The position numbers and the translations under genes were made by a program. The notes under the pieces were generated by a model. It saw only the letters and a list, made by a program, of their open reading frames with translations, ran no database searches and was not told where the DNA came from. From contig MU006249.1 in assembly GCA_010093685.1 (NCBI GenBank), forward strand, positions 25,096 through 89,095: a stretch of DNA of 64,000 nucleotides, written 5' to 3'. Below, piece by piece: positions 1 to 9,036 of this stretch; position 1 is the stretch's first letter; each line of letters begins with the position of its first letter. This DNA is from Ophiobolus disseminans (lineage: Eukaryota > Ascomycota > Dothideomycetes > Pleosporales > Phaeosphaeriaceae).

Positions 1-376
1 TAGGCTGGTAAATTGGGTCTCCACATCGGGTAGCTAAAACCGCAATATCTCTACGAGTACCCAGCCGAGTCAAACGATCTGTAGCCCCTTTTGTAGTTCT
101 AGTATAGGTGTATAATTTCGCTATATAATGTTTTGTTATACGTCTAATACTGCAAAAGTTATTTAGGTACCCAAATCTGAAACACTGGGTCTCCACATAA
201 AACTCCGAACCTAAATAACTTCTGCAATATTAGACGTATAATAAAACATTATATAGCAAAATTATACACCCATACTAGAACTACAAAAGGGGCTACAGAT
301 CGTTTGATTCGGCTGGGTACTCGTAGAGATATTGCGGTTTTAGCTACCCGATGTGGAGACCCAATTTACCAGCCTA
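1..376. mobile_element. 376-bp fold-back MITE-like element, copy 1
   Basis: The element begins TA-GGCTGGTAAATTGGG and ends with the exact inverse, AATTTACCAGCC-TA. The two arms (about 1-175 and 200-376) are inverted copies of one another over almost their whole length, so the unit is a near-palindrome with a short central loop near 176-215. The loop itself repeats the GGGTCTCCACAT motif of the ends. It has no coding capacity. TA at both ends fits the TA target duplication of Tc1/mariner-type transposons (family knowledge). The few arm-to-arm differences I could see are transitions. It begins at base 1, but the match to copy 2 says it is complete. Confidence 0.88.
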
Positions 377-1130
377 GGCCGCACGACTACATGCACTAAC
401 CCGGGCCAAAAGGCAGGCACAAGTTAAATTAACAGTATTCAACTTGCGTAGTTAATATTTATGCAGCATAAAGACATGTGAGGCGTGACTGCGCCGCTCT
501 TAAACCTACTAGTAGGTCCTGTATGGGTCTAACCTATCACAGTTCTAATACCTTATTAAATCTAATAACTAGAGATATTAAGCGGAGCAGGCTTAGGAAT
601 AAGGCCTGCGTACAAGAGCAATTCTAGGATAGTCTTAGTGCTATCCAGCACCTTAGTAGCGTTATAGATTGTAGTATACACCTTTATAGTGTAAGGGTGC
701 GATAGGTTGACTATAAGTGCAGGGTAAACAGTAATGAATTTGATACAGTCTTCTCAAGATCAAATGAAAGGTTTTTATCTAATCTCGGTTTAGATTAGCT
801 GCATCCAATAGGAGCCTGTGGACATGGTGAGCTACACCTCAGCCACAACCACCACTTTAGCAGAACCGAGGCTATAGGCTAAGGAACATCCATTAAGGCT
901 TCAGCCCTTTACATATAGATAAGTTCTATTAACAGAAGTTACTGCCTGTAACATTAAGCTTTGGCACAAAGGCCGTAGCATTGTAGCTGCCTATAATAGA
1001 ATAATTAGCATTTAATTTAGAGAGAGTTAGGTAAAAAACGGGGGCTACTAGCGTGTCCCACTAACGCCTAAAAAATAGAGTAAAATTGTAAGTTGCGCCC
1101 TGCAGAATATGCTGCAAATAAGGCTACAAT
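377..1130. other. AT-rich decayed spacer between two fold-back elements
   Basis: This 754-bp stretch is rich in TA dinucleotides and has stops in every frame; no open frame of useful length crosses it. I see no recognisable protein fragment. It may be the remains of an older transposon into which, or beside which, the two fold-back elements inserted. Confidence 0.45.
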
Positions 1131-1506
1131 TAGGCTGGTAAATTGGGTCTCCACATCGGGAAGCTAAAACCGCAATATCTCTACGAGTACCCAAATGAAT
1201 TAGACGATCTATAGCGTTTTTCATAGCCCTAGTGTAGGTCTATAATTTTACTATATAACGTTTTGTGATACGTCTAATACTGCAAAAGTTATTTAGGTAC
1301 CCAAATCTGAAACATTGGGTCTCCACATAAAACTCCGAACCTGAATAGCTTTTGCAGTGTTAGATGTATGACAGAACATTATATGACAAAATTAAAGACC
1401 TGCACTAGGGCTACCAAATGAGCTATATATCGTCTGATTCGATTGGGTACTCGTAGAGATATTGCGGTTTTAGCTTCCCGATGTGGAGACCCAATTTACC
1501 AGCCTA
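1131..1506. mobile_element. 376-bp fold-back MITE-like element, copy 2
   Basis: Second copy of the element at 1-376, with exactly the same length and the same TA-GGCTGGTAAATTGGG terminus and inverse. It differs from copy 1 at scattered, mostly transition, positions, for example in the inner arm near 1195-1260 and 1385-1440. The ends are better conserved than the interior, as expected for a non-autonomous element mobilised through its terminal repeats. No transposase able to move it is visible in the window. Confidence 0.88.
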
Positions 1507-1810
1507 GCTACAATTGAATTGCAATCTTGCAATAAAGGTAGCACTTAATTGCTTGAAACGGGCGTTATAACCTAATGAACTAAGAGGGAACAGTAGGCGA
1601 ACTGAGTGATTGATTGTGAGGCTACGAGGCTCGAAGGGAAGAGCAGAATGACGCTAGTCCAACCTGAGTGGAGCTAAGCCCTCACTGGCTTGGCACCTGC
1701 GAACACATATCGCGTAATGGGAAGTGCGTTAGTCCGATCCGGTATGAGAAAAGAACTACCCCAGCAAATTATATGCACACTAACACCGCGTCTCTTTGAT
1801 ATTCCCTACC
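1507..1810. other. Intergenic, nothing recognised
   Basis: Upstream region of the small gene at 1811. No repeat, RNA gene or open frame that I can support. Confidence 0.4.
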
Positions 1811-2189
1811 ATGTCAAACGGAGTAGTTCAAGCTCTCGGGATTGACTCTACAGGCGCCCCTCGCCCATTATACGATAGCTACCGGTATAACTCGACAACC
1901 AACACTGGAAACACTAGAACGACCAACCACTCACCCTCCCACAAGCCTCAGTTCGGCGGTAAGATATATTTCTGCGTTTATGTTGGAATACATTGGAAAA
2001 TACTAAGACTTTGCTCTAGAAGAGGGATATGGCGGTAGGTATCCCCAAGGCGTCAACAGGACTGATGGACAGCCGACAGCTCAAAGTAGCACGGGCCAGC
2101 CATATGAAGTCAACCATCCAGAAGTCAAGATTGACCCAAAAGACATCAAGTGGCCACCTTCATCGTTCAGGTCGCCATTTGTAAACTAG
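1811..2189 (+). CDS. Small two-exon protein of unknown function
   Basis: Model: exons 1811-1958 and 2020-2189, intron of 61 nt (GTAAG donor, TACTAAG branch region, CTCTAG acceptor), giving 105 residues. The start is the first ATG (MSNGVVQALGID). The protein is hydrophilic, rich in Gly, Ser, Thr, Asn and Pro, and ends with a lysine/proline segment (KIDPKDIKWPPSSF). It has no signal peptide and no domain I recognise. The open, spliced frame supports a real gene. Oddity: just past the stop another frame (-1) stays open to 2338 and reads like protein (EIDEVSEKIEDSAP), so the true 3' end may differ, or the gene may carry a one-base frameshift. Confidence 0.5.
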
Positions 2190-2966
2190 TGTTCCAAGAG
2201 ATTGATGAAGTGTCAGAAAAGATAGAAGACTCTGCACCATCCGGATATAAGGGAGAAGGGAGGTGGGATGGGCCGTCAGTATTTGCTTACATACCGTTGG
2301 ATCCCACCTTTAGGACGCACGTCAATTTTCTTGAATAGCTTATTATCAATCTCTACGTGTGACTACTTCCAATTCGCCCCTAAACCATGTGTGAAATAAA
2401 ATAGCACATGGTGTTGTGTCAACGAATATTAGCACTTAATATTTATTTTAACTTACGTATTGAACTCTAAATTTATAACGTACCGGTAGAGGAACATATG
2501 GTCTACTGCATCGTCCTGAGGTCGTACCTATGAAGGCATACCCCAAGAGCACATACTCCCTAGGAACAAACGTTAAGACTCGCGGCCCCGGGAGCTATGC
2601 ACTGGCATGTCTTGATTTCATCGGTTCAGTGTCACATCAAACTAAAGCAGTGTCTTGTGTAACTCACGATACAGGTACATCACATGAAGCTATCGGCTCG
2701 CGCCATCGCAAAGGATCTGTATGGCTCGCAGCATTATCCTTGATCCACGTTTCAATGTGTTGTATACCATAATGTTTGCCCAAACGGCTGCTTACATTAG
2801 TCTGCAACGTGATTGTATCAGTGTGACGATCTGTTAGCTGCGCACCTAGTCGCTCGTGGCTCATAGTATATAAGATAGGTGTTCCTATTTCGTTATTAAA
2901 GCTGGGACATCGCAAAACACATCGACCCAGCTAATCTCCTACACATTGAGATTTGTACGACAAACC
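2190..2966. other. Intergenic, with a possible lost exon at 2200-2338
   Basis: The first 150 bases hold a protein-like frame discussed with the gene at 1811. The rest is AT-rich near 2385-2480 and has only short unconvincing frames. A likely promoter region for the secreted-protein gene at 2967 lies at its end. Confidence 0.35.
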
Positions 2967-3502
2967 ATGCAGATCTTATCCATCCTCCCTACCGTCGTTC
3001 TTCCCACCGCCCTCGCCCTCGCCCTGCCCATCGAGCCTGTCTCTCCCGATTCACTAGAAAATACATTTACAGTCAGTAATCTCCAAGCTTGGGTTGGTGA
3101 TACAGATAACGCACACAACAACTGGGTGGAGTTCGACAGCTACGCCTCAACCGATTCCTCCCACTATCGGTGTGTGGTTGACGCATTGATGCCACTGTAC
3201 GAGAAGCAGATACCCTGCAGGAAGCTCAATGGCGCACCAAAGGATTACGTGTGGTTTGTAATGTCAGAAGACTTCAATGAGTTGACCATCAAGCGGTTGA
3301 GGGAGGTTGGCGGGTGAGACGTATGATCGACTTGCGGGAGGACCTTCACTGATGACTGCTGTGTAGGACCTATCTGAGCGAAATCTTTACGCAGGGAACA
3401 TATTGGAACACTGAAAATGCGACAGCAACAGCGATACCGAACGGGAAATGGTACCAAAGGGCCGAGCCGTGGAAGTTTGTGGTGACGAGCACCCACAGAT
3501 GA
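2967..3502 (+). CDS. Small secreted protein, effector-like, unknown function
   Basis: Model: exons 2967-3313 and 3367-3502, intron of 53 nt (GTGAGA...TGTGTAG), 160 residues. The chosen ATG gives a clear signal peptide: a hydrophobic run (ILSILPTVVLPTALALA) followed by a small-residue cleavage region near residue 19. The mature part is about 140 residues, beta-type in composition, with only two cysteines (RCVVDA and PCRKL), which could form one disulfide. It has one potential N-glycosylation site (NAT) in exon 2. No enzyme motif is visible. Size, secretion signal and position beside transposon remnants fit a candidate effector or cell-wall antigen. A distant similarity to Alt a 1-like folds is possible, but I cannot show it. 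Confidence 0.65.
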
Positions 3503-3799
3503 CCCAATCACGTTGAACATGCGTGTTGTGCATGTGGAATCTCGCTGCTGGAGTATGGAGTATGGATATTGGAATCATAAATTAGATTGTCAGGTAGCCC
3601 CGTATCTCTCTTCTTAGCCCACAGCCAAAACTGCAATGACGAAACCCTTACTCCAAGGCCCAAATATGCTCCATAGAAACGGAACAGGTACAAACGCGAA
3701 AGAAGATAGTGACATGTCAAATTGCTCCCAAGGCGACACAAGGTTCTTCCTCAGTGCCCGTGCCATCTACATTCCGTACAGCCAAGATACTGAACACGC

Positions 3800-4661
3800 T
3801 CAGCAGTTGCAACCTGCAGGCCCCTGTGTCTGGTTGGCCTCGGGCCGCAGGTTCACGCCCTGTCGTTGCTGGCCTGGCCTTAGGTTGCGCGGGCCGGCCT
3901 GATCGAGTGGCAGCTTCTTGGCAATAGCTGTGAAAAGCTCCTTTACGTTCTCGCTCGTCTTCGCGGAGGTCTCGAAGAAAAGTAGGCCAGCCTCGCGGGC
4001 GTACTGCTCGGCGTCGGCGGTCTGGATGGCGCGCTTGTCGGGCGACTCGGTGACCAAGTCGAGCTTGTTTCCGGCGAGGGCGATGATGATGTTCTCGTTC
4101 GCCTGGCGTTGGAGTTCCTTGACCCACGCTTTGGCCTTATCTAGTGATGCCTAGACGCTATCAGTATCCCGCCGCGCCACTGTCGGAGCCAACACATACA
4201 GCCTGTGTGATATCGTAGACGACGACTGCGCAGTTGGCGTTCCTATAGTACATGGGCGCAAGCGACTTGTAGCGCTCCTGGCCGGCCGTGTCCCAGATCT
4301 CAAACTTGACGGTTGTGTTCTCGTCTAGGGCGATGGTCTGGGTGAGGAAGGCGGCGCCGATGGTGGATTCTCGGTAGTCGTCGAATTGGTCCTTTGCACA
4401 CACATTAGCCTTTGCGCGTCGCGTGCTGTGGGTAGCGGCCTACCTTGACGAAGCGCAATACTAGCGACGACTGTGGATATGTTAGCTACGACACGGCTGC
4501 CTTGAGTGTCTGCGCACCTTTCCGACGGCGGATTCACCTGCCAGACGTTAGCTGTGGACATGCACACGGCGGGCTGCTGCCATCGTACCGAGCAACACCA
4601 GCTTGAACTGGGCAAACCTGGAGCCTCCTGGCCGTTGTCCCTGCTGCGTCCTGGCCGACAT
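3800..4661 (-). CDS. Rab5-type small GTPase (Vps21/Ypt5)
   Basis: Endosomal Rab GTPase controlling early-endosome tethering and fusion with effectors of the PI3P pathway (family knowledge). Five exons on the minus strand: 4589-4661, 4518-4537, 4444-4470, 4200-4391, 3800-4150; 220 residues. All G motifs are present: P-loop GESAVGKSS at 25-33, switch I with T50, WDTAGQE at 73-79, NKLD at 132-135 and ETSAK near 164. The C terminus ends CNC, a CXC double-geranylgeranylation signal. The tail before it is Gly/Gln/Pro-rich, as in Rab5. The start is the ATG giving MSARTQQGQRPGG before the QFKLVLLG strand. Exons 2 and 3 are micro-exons of 20 and 27 nt that together encode the P-loop. Divergent from the Sac1 gene, 335 bp away. 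Confidence 0.93.
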
Positions 4662-4996
4662 GCTGGGCTATGACGCGGCGCTTCCGGGTCGAGGGTGGGT
4701 GTCGAAAGTGTCCTGGGCGAGCAGCGATTATGGTATGGGTGGTGAAGGCGGACACGGGAGAGTTGGTCACGGGCGATGGGTGGGGTGCAGTGCAGTGCAG
4801 CTGCAGATGAAGGAAAGGTGCACGGGTTGTCCGTTGCTGCTGTGACGACTGGCTTAGCGCCCCGGACCCTTCGCCGCCATGACGAAACCCAGGCCGGCCT
4901 TGCGTTTGGGAAAACAGATTGCGCCAACACCACGATACACCCTCCACGTACCGAATTGCCGTCCGCCTTCGCCCTCATAGTGTACTGCAAGCCACC
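4662..4996. promoter_or_regulatory. Shared intergenic promoter region of Rab5 and Sac1 genes
   Basis: The two start codons face away from each other with 335 bp between them, so both promoters must lie here. The segment contains a GGGGTGCAGTGCAGTGCAG short repeat near 4783-4802. No classical TATA box stands out. Shared regulation is inferred from the arrangement only. Confidence 0.5.
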
Positions 4997-7209
4997 ATGA
5001 GCGCCGGGCTGCCGTTCCGCGACATCAACCTCCACTCGTCGCCCTCGCACTATGCCTTCTCCTCCCCGTCCTCGCCCGCTGCGCCCACACTCGTAGTCGA
5101 CCGCCCGTCAGGTGACCTGCGCCTGCACGATGGCAAGCTCCTGGGGTCCAAGCGGGTATCGAGCATCGCAGGCATACTGGGCATCATCAAGCTGCGGCTA
5201 GGTATGGCGCCCTCTCCCAGCACGGCGACGGCGGAATGCTGATGCATAGCCAGACAAGTACATCATCGTCATCACAAAGGCCCAGCCAATGGGCAGGATA
5301 AAGGGACACATGATATACAAGGTCGTCGCGACCGAGTTCCTGCCGCTGCGTGAACGGCCGCTACACGACCCTGACGAGGACAACTACCTCACTCTGCTGA
5401 AGACACTCATCAAGACATCGCCGCTCTTCTTCTCCTACTCATTCGACATCACCAACACCTTCCAGAGGCAGGCGCATCTTGATCCCTCGACCCCGCTCTG
5501 GAAGCGCGCCGACGACCGCTTCTTTTGGAATCGATTCGTGCAGAGCGATCTGATCGACTTCAGGGGAGGACTCAGCAATGGCTACAGCAGACACTCAGGC
5601 AGTCAGCAGCCTGATGTGGATTCTTACATCCTACCCGTCATGTACGGCATGTTGGAGATCAAGAACACATCAATCAAGGGCACCCCGCTTACCTTCATCC
5701 TCACCACCCGGCGCTCGCGTCTCAAGGCGGGAACGAGATACTTTTCGCGTGGCATCGACGAGAACGGCAACGTATCCAACTTTAACGAGACAGAGCAGAC
5801 CATCATCCTGAACGATAATGCATCAGGTGGCCCCGGGGGGTTTGGATCGAATCAGAACGGCGCAGTTGGTGGGAATGCAGGCAAGGAGACACAAGTGCTT
5901 GCATATGTGCAGACAAGAGGAAGTGTGCCTGTATACTGGACCGAGATCAATACGCTTAAATACACACCCAAGTTGCAAGTACGAGGGGTGGAGAACGCTC
6001 TGCCAGCAGCAAAGAAGCACTTCGCCGAGCAAATACGGTTGTACGGCGACAACTGGATGGTGAATCTCGTTAACCAGAAAGGTCGTGAACAGCGTGTCAA
6101 GGAAGCCTACGAGCAAATGGTGTCTTTACTCGTTGATTCGCCGACGGAAAACACAGAGAGCGACAAGGTCACTTCCGAGAAGTTTCACGTCATCGAGCCC
6201 ACCAACACCCGAACAGCTTACGACCGCCTGCACTACGTTTACTTTGACTTTCACAACGAGACAAAGGGGTTGCGATGGGACCGCGCCAAGCTCCTCATGG
6301 ATCAGCTGGAACCCCACGTCCTCAAGCACGGCTACTTCCGCGGCGTCGACATGCCCGGCGAAGTAGGCCGCGTTGAAGTCCGGCGCCACCAGACCGCCGT
6401 CGTTCGAACAAACTGCATGGACTGCCTCGACCGCACAAACGTCGTGCAAAGCATGATTGGCCGCTTCATCCTATCGCGCATGCTCATTGACCTCGGACTC
6501 ATGCGCGAAGGCGAATCTGCAGAAGAAGACAAAGCGTTCGAGTTCTTGTTTCGCAACGTATGGGCCGATAACGCCGACGTGGTGTCCAAGTCCTACTCTG
6601 GTACTGGCGCGCTGAAGACCGACTTCACGCGCCTCGGCGTGAGAACGAAGCAAGGCGCGCTCCAGGATCTGAACAACTCCATCACGCGATACTGTTTGAA
6701 TAATTTCAGTGATGGGCCGAGGCAGGATGCGTTCGATCTGTTCCTGGGTACATACCTTCCAAGTGACTCGGGTATTGGCGCGCAATTGCTTTTTGCAGAC
6801 CGCCGACCGATATTCATTCAAGCGATACCGTACATACTCGCCGCGAGCATGTTCTTCATCCTCGTTGGGAGTATGACGAGGAGGGCGCCGGACGCAGCGA
6901 CGTGGCCGCTGAGGCTGTTGATGTTGGTGAGCTTGCTAACTGTGGCCGCGTGCGCAAACTTTATTTGGAGCAATGGAACGCTTTATGTAAGTCTACAACT
7001 TCTCTGAGCCATAGAGGAAATGCTAATAGCAATAGGTCAACTGGCCCAAACTCAATCGCCAGCCTGCGCAGATTGAGGCCTACCAGGAGAAGCTGTCCAA
7101 GGTATCCCAGAATCCTGTTGTAGGTTCGTTGGTGGGCACAAGACATGAACGTGGCAAGAGCGATGCTCGATTACTTGGCTTGGAGGAGGGCAAGAAGAGA
7201 ATTGAGTAG
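4997..7209 (+). CDS. SAC1: Sac1-type phosphoinositide phosphatase
   Basis: Polyphosphoinositide 4-phosphatase of the ER/Golgi membrane that removes PI4P and links to sterol and secretion control (family knowledge). Exons 4997-5201, 5254-6986 and 7036-7209; 703 residues. The SAC domain fills roughly residues 40-500. The catalytic CX5R motif is intact: CMDCLDRTN, with nucleophile Cys456 and Arg462. Near the C terminus two hydrophobic segments (around PYILAASMFFILVG and LLMLVSLLTVAACANF) form the usual membrane hairpin. They are followed by a basic cytosolic tail after YVNWPKLN. The second intron (49 nt) splits exactly at the end of the last membrane segment. Length matches the family. Divergent from the Rab5 gene. 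Confidence 0.95.
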
Positions 7210-7720
7210 ATGAATGTTGGGAGCAGGTCGTTGCATCTTTGATATCGGTAGACGTGGCTTGCATTAGATATCGAGAACTGTAATATTAGCATCATACATT
7301 ACCATAGCTTGTTTGTAACTGTGTATTGTTCAGTGCGAATATATTCACCCGCATCAGATTTGAGACGGGCAGGCGTGGCTAGCGAAGCACAAGTTGCATT
7401 AAAACGCCCGTACAGGAGGGCAAAGTGCCAAAGATCATACAAGAGTGTGAAGTGGTCATGCCCATTGAAAAAGTACAAAAATCTCCGAGGAGCACTACCG
7501 AATCTAAACGGGGTATCATGTGAAGAGGTTTACATGAGGTAGTAGTACACAGAACTGGGGTATCATTGCCATAAAAAGTAGACAAAGGGAAATTCGGCCG
7601 TGTCCATGAATCGTGGGAACATGTGGGAAAAGGAAGAAGAGAAATCTGGTTCCGTACATAGAATCGTGTCGTAGGCAATCATATCTGATGTGGCCGGGAA
7701 AAAAAAGGAAAACCCGAGCA
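7210..7720. other. Convergent 3' region, nothing recognised
   Basis: Lies between the ends of the Sac1 gene and the minus-strand gene at 7721, so it should hold both 3' UTRs and terminators. Only short shadow frames are present. Confidence 0.4.
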
Positions 7721-8356
7721 CTAGCAAGAAACCTGCAGCACCGGCAGTACGACCACATCAAACTCCTCGTCGACGCTCTCTTCGCTTTGGCTGACTGCCT
7801 CTTGGATGGTCTTCTCGTCTTCGTTGTACTTGCCCCCCACAAAGTCCCATCCGTCTCCCTCAAGTCGTGCTCTCAGGCGCTCGCGGTTGGAACTAGCAGC
7901 TCGGCGGAGCAGCGGCGCCCATTCGCCTTCTCCTTTGGTAGCTGACTGCTGTGGAGTTTCGCTGTCGAGCTCCCAGTCGTCGAAGTCGGGTAGTATCCAC
8001 AAATCGGACTCGGTGCTGTCGTTGGACGCCATGTTCAAGTTCAAGCAGGTGCTCTGGTGCAGCTCCATCTGGTGGATTTGGAGGCGACTGCGCTTAGTTT
8101 GAGGGAGCCAGGAGGAACTTGCGGTGCTGCTCGAAAGCTTAATACTGAGTGGCGAAGCGGTGTCGACGTCTTTGCGCTTGGTTGCGCTTTTGGCGGGCGA
8201 AGCTGCGCGAGACCGTCGAACAGAGGAGACTGGGGCGCGTGATGGGAACATGCCGTAGACAGCAGTGGTCATGTCGTAACTGTGGCTGGCGTCGTCACGC
8301 GAGCGGATACCCGAGCGCGGGCCGTCATCCATGGTTGCTGAGGTGGGAGTGAACAT
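7721..8356 (-). CDS. Conserved-looking hypothetical protein, acidic C terminus
   Basis: Single-exon frame of 211 residues starting at the ATG at 8356; a second in-frame Met (MDDGPRSG) lies eight codons later. The N-terminal half is Ser/Arg-rich with a basic stretch (SATKRKD). The middle has a short segment WILPDFDDWELD. The C-terminal part contains ERLRARLEGDGWDFVGGKY and an acidic end (SEESVDEEFDVVVLPVL). I see no signal peptide, membrane segment or catalytic motif. The DGWDFVGGKY-like motif and the length look like a conserved fungal protein, but I cannot name a function. It shares a 680-bp divergent intergenic region with the Mic60 gene. Confidence 0.65.
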   Translation of the reverse strand: MFTPTSATMDDGPRSGIRSRDDASHSYDMTTAVYGMFPSRAPVSSVRRSRAASPAKSATKRKDVDTASPLSIKLSSSTASSSWLPQTKRSRLQIHQMELHQSTCLNLNMASNDSTESDLWILPDFDDWELDSETPQQSATKGEGEWAPLLRRAASSNRERLRARLEGDGWDFVGGKYNEDEKTIQEAVSQSEESVDEEFDVVVLPVLQVSC

Positions 8357-9036
8357 GTGTTCGGTTCGGGCTCGAGGATAAGTGAAATGGAGTGTTTGCT
8401 AGTAGGAACTCGGAAGTAACGGAAAGCCACATGCAGTGTGCGCAGCTGCAGATGCAAGTGATAGATCTGAGAGAGGTGCAGTGGATCCCGGCAGGGCGGG
8501 TGGTGGGAGGTGTTCACGTCGGATTATGGCTGCCTGGTGGCTCGTGGAAGAGTCACCCGATGACGTCGTCGCTTACGTAGTGTCTCAGCGCCGTCGAAGA
8601 AGAAATGAGTGAAAAGCAGAGGAACAGGAGTAGAAGTGAGGCGTGAGAGACGAGACGGAGCAAGGAAAGAGGTGTTGGAGGGGCTATGAGATGTGTTAGT
8701 GTTCGTGCAATGAGAGGGCTGAATGCGGCGCCGTTCGCGCTCCGAGACACTGAATGGCGACGTGGAGGGTGCAGCATGTTCGCAGCTGTCGTACCAGGAA
8801 TGCAGGGAGATCAAACATGCGACACTGGAGCCTGTCTCGCGCAGGTACCTGAAGTCGAGGTGTACACGCCGCGGTGGTGCTTGTGCAGGTGGTTCCGAGT
8901 GCTATGGGGTCCCAACAGATGGCCCGAGCGCCCCTGACGATGGCAGCTTCCCAAAACTTCGCGAGCTGGCGTCCGACCATCAACAACGGCAGCCCCGACG
9001 CCCATCCTCATCCTCGCCATCCGGAGGCAGCCCACC
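8357..9036. promoter_or_regulatory. Divergent promoter region (7721 gene and Mic60)
   Basis: 680 bp between two outward-facing start codons. It should carry promoters and 5' UTRs of both genes. Open frames here are shadows and not supported. Confidence 0.4.

Noticed and set aside
1..1506. Whole 1.5 kb as one composite transposon with 376-bp terminal repeats
   Set aside because: Each 376-bp unit is complete with its own TA ends, and the spacer shows no transposase; two independent insertions explain the data more simply.
4325..5050. 241-codon minus-strand frame over the Rab5 introns
   Set aside because: It cuts across Rab5 exons in the wrong phase; the spliced Rab5 model explains the sequence.
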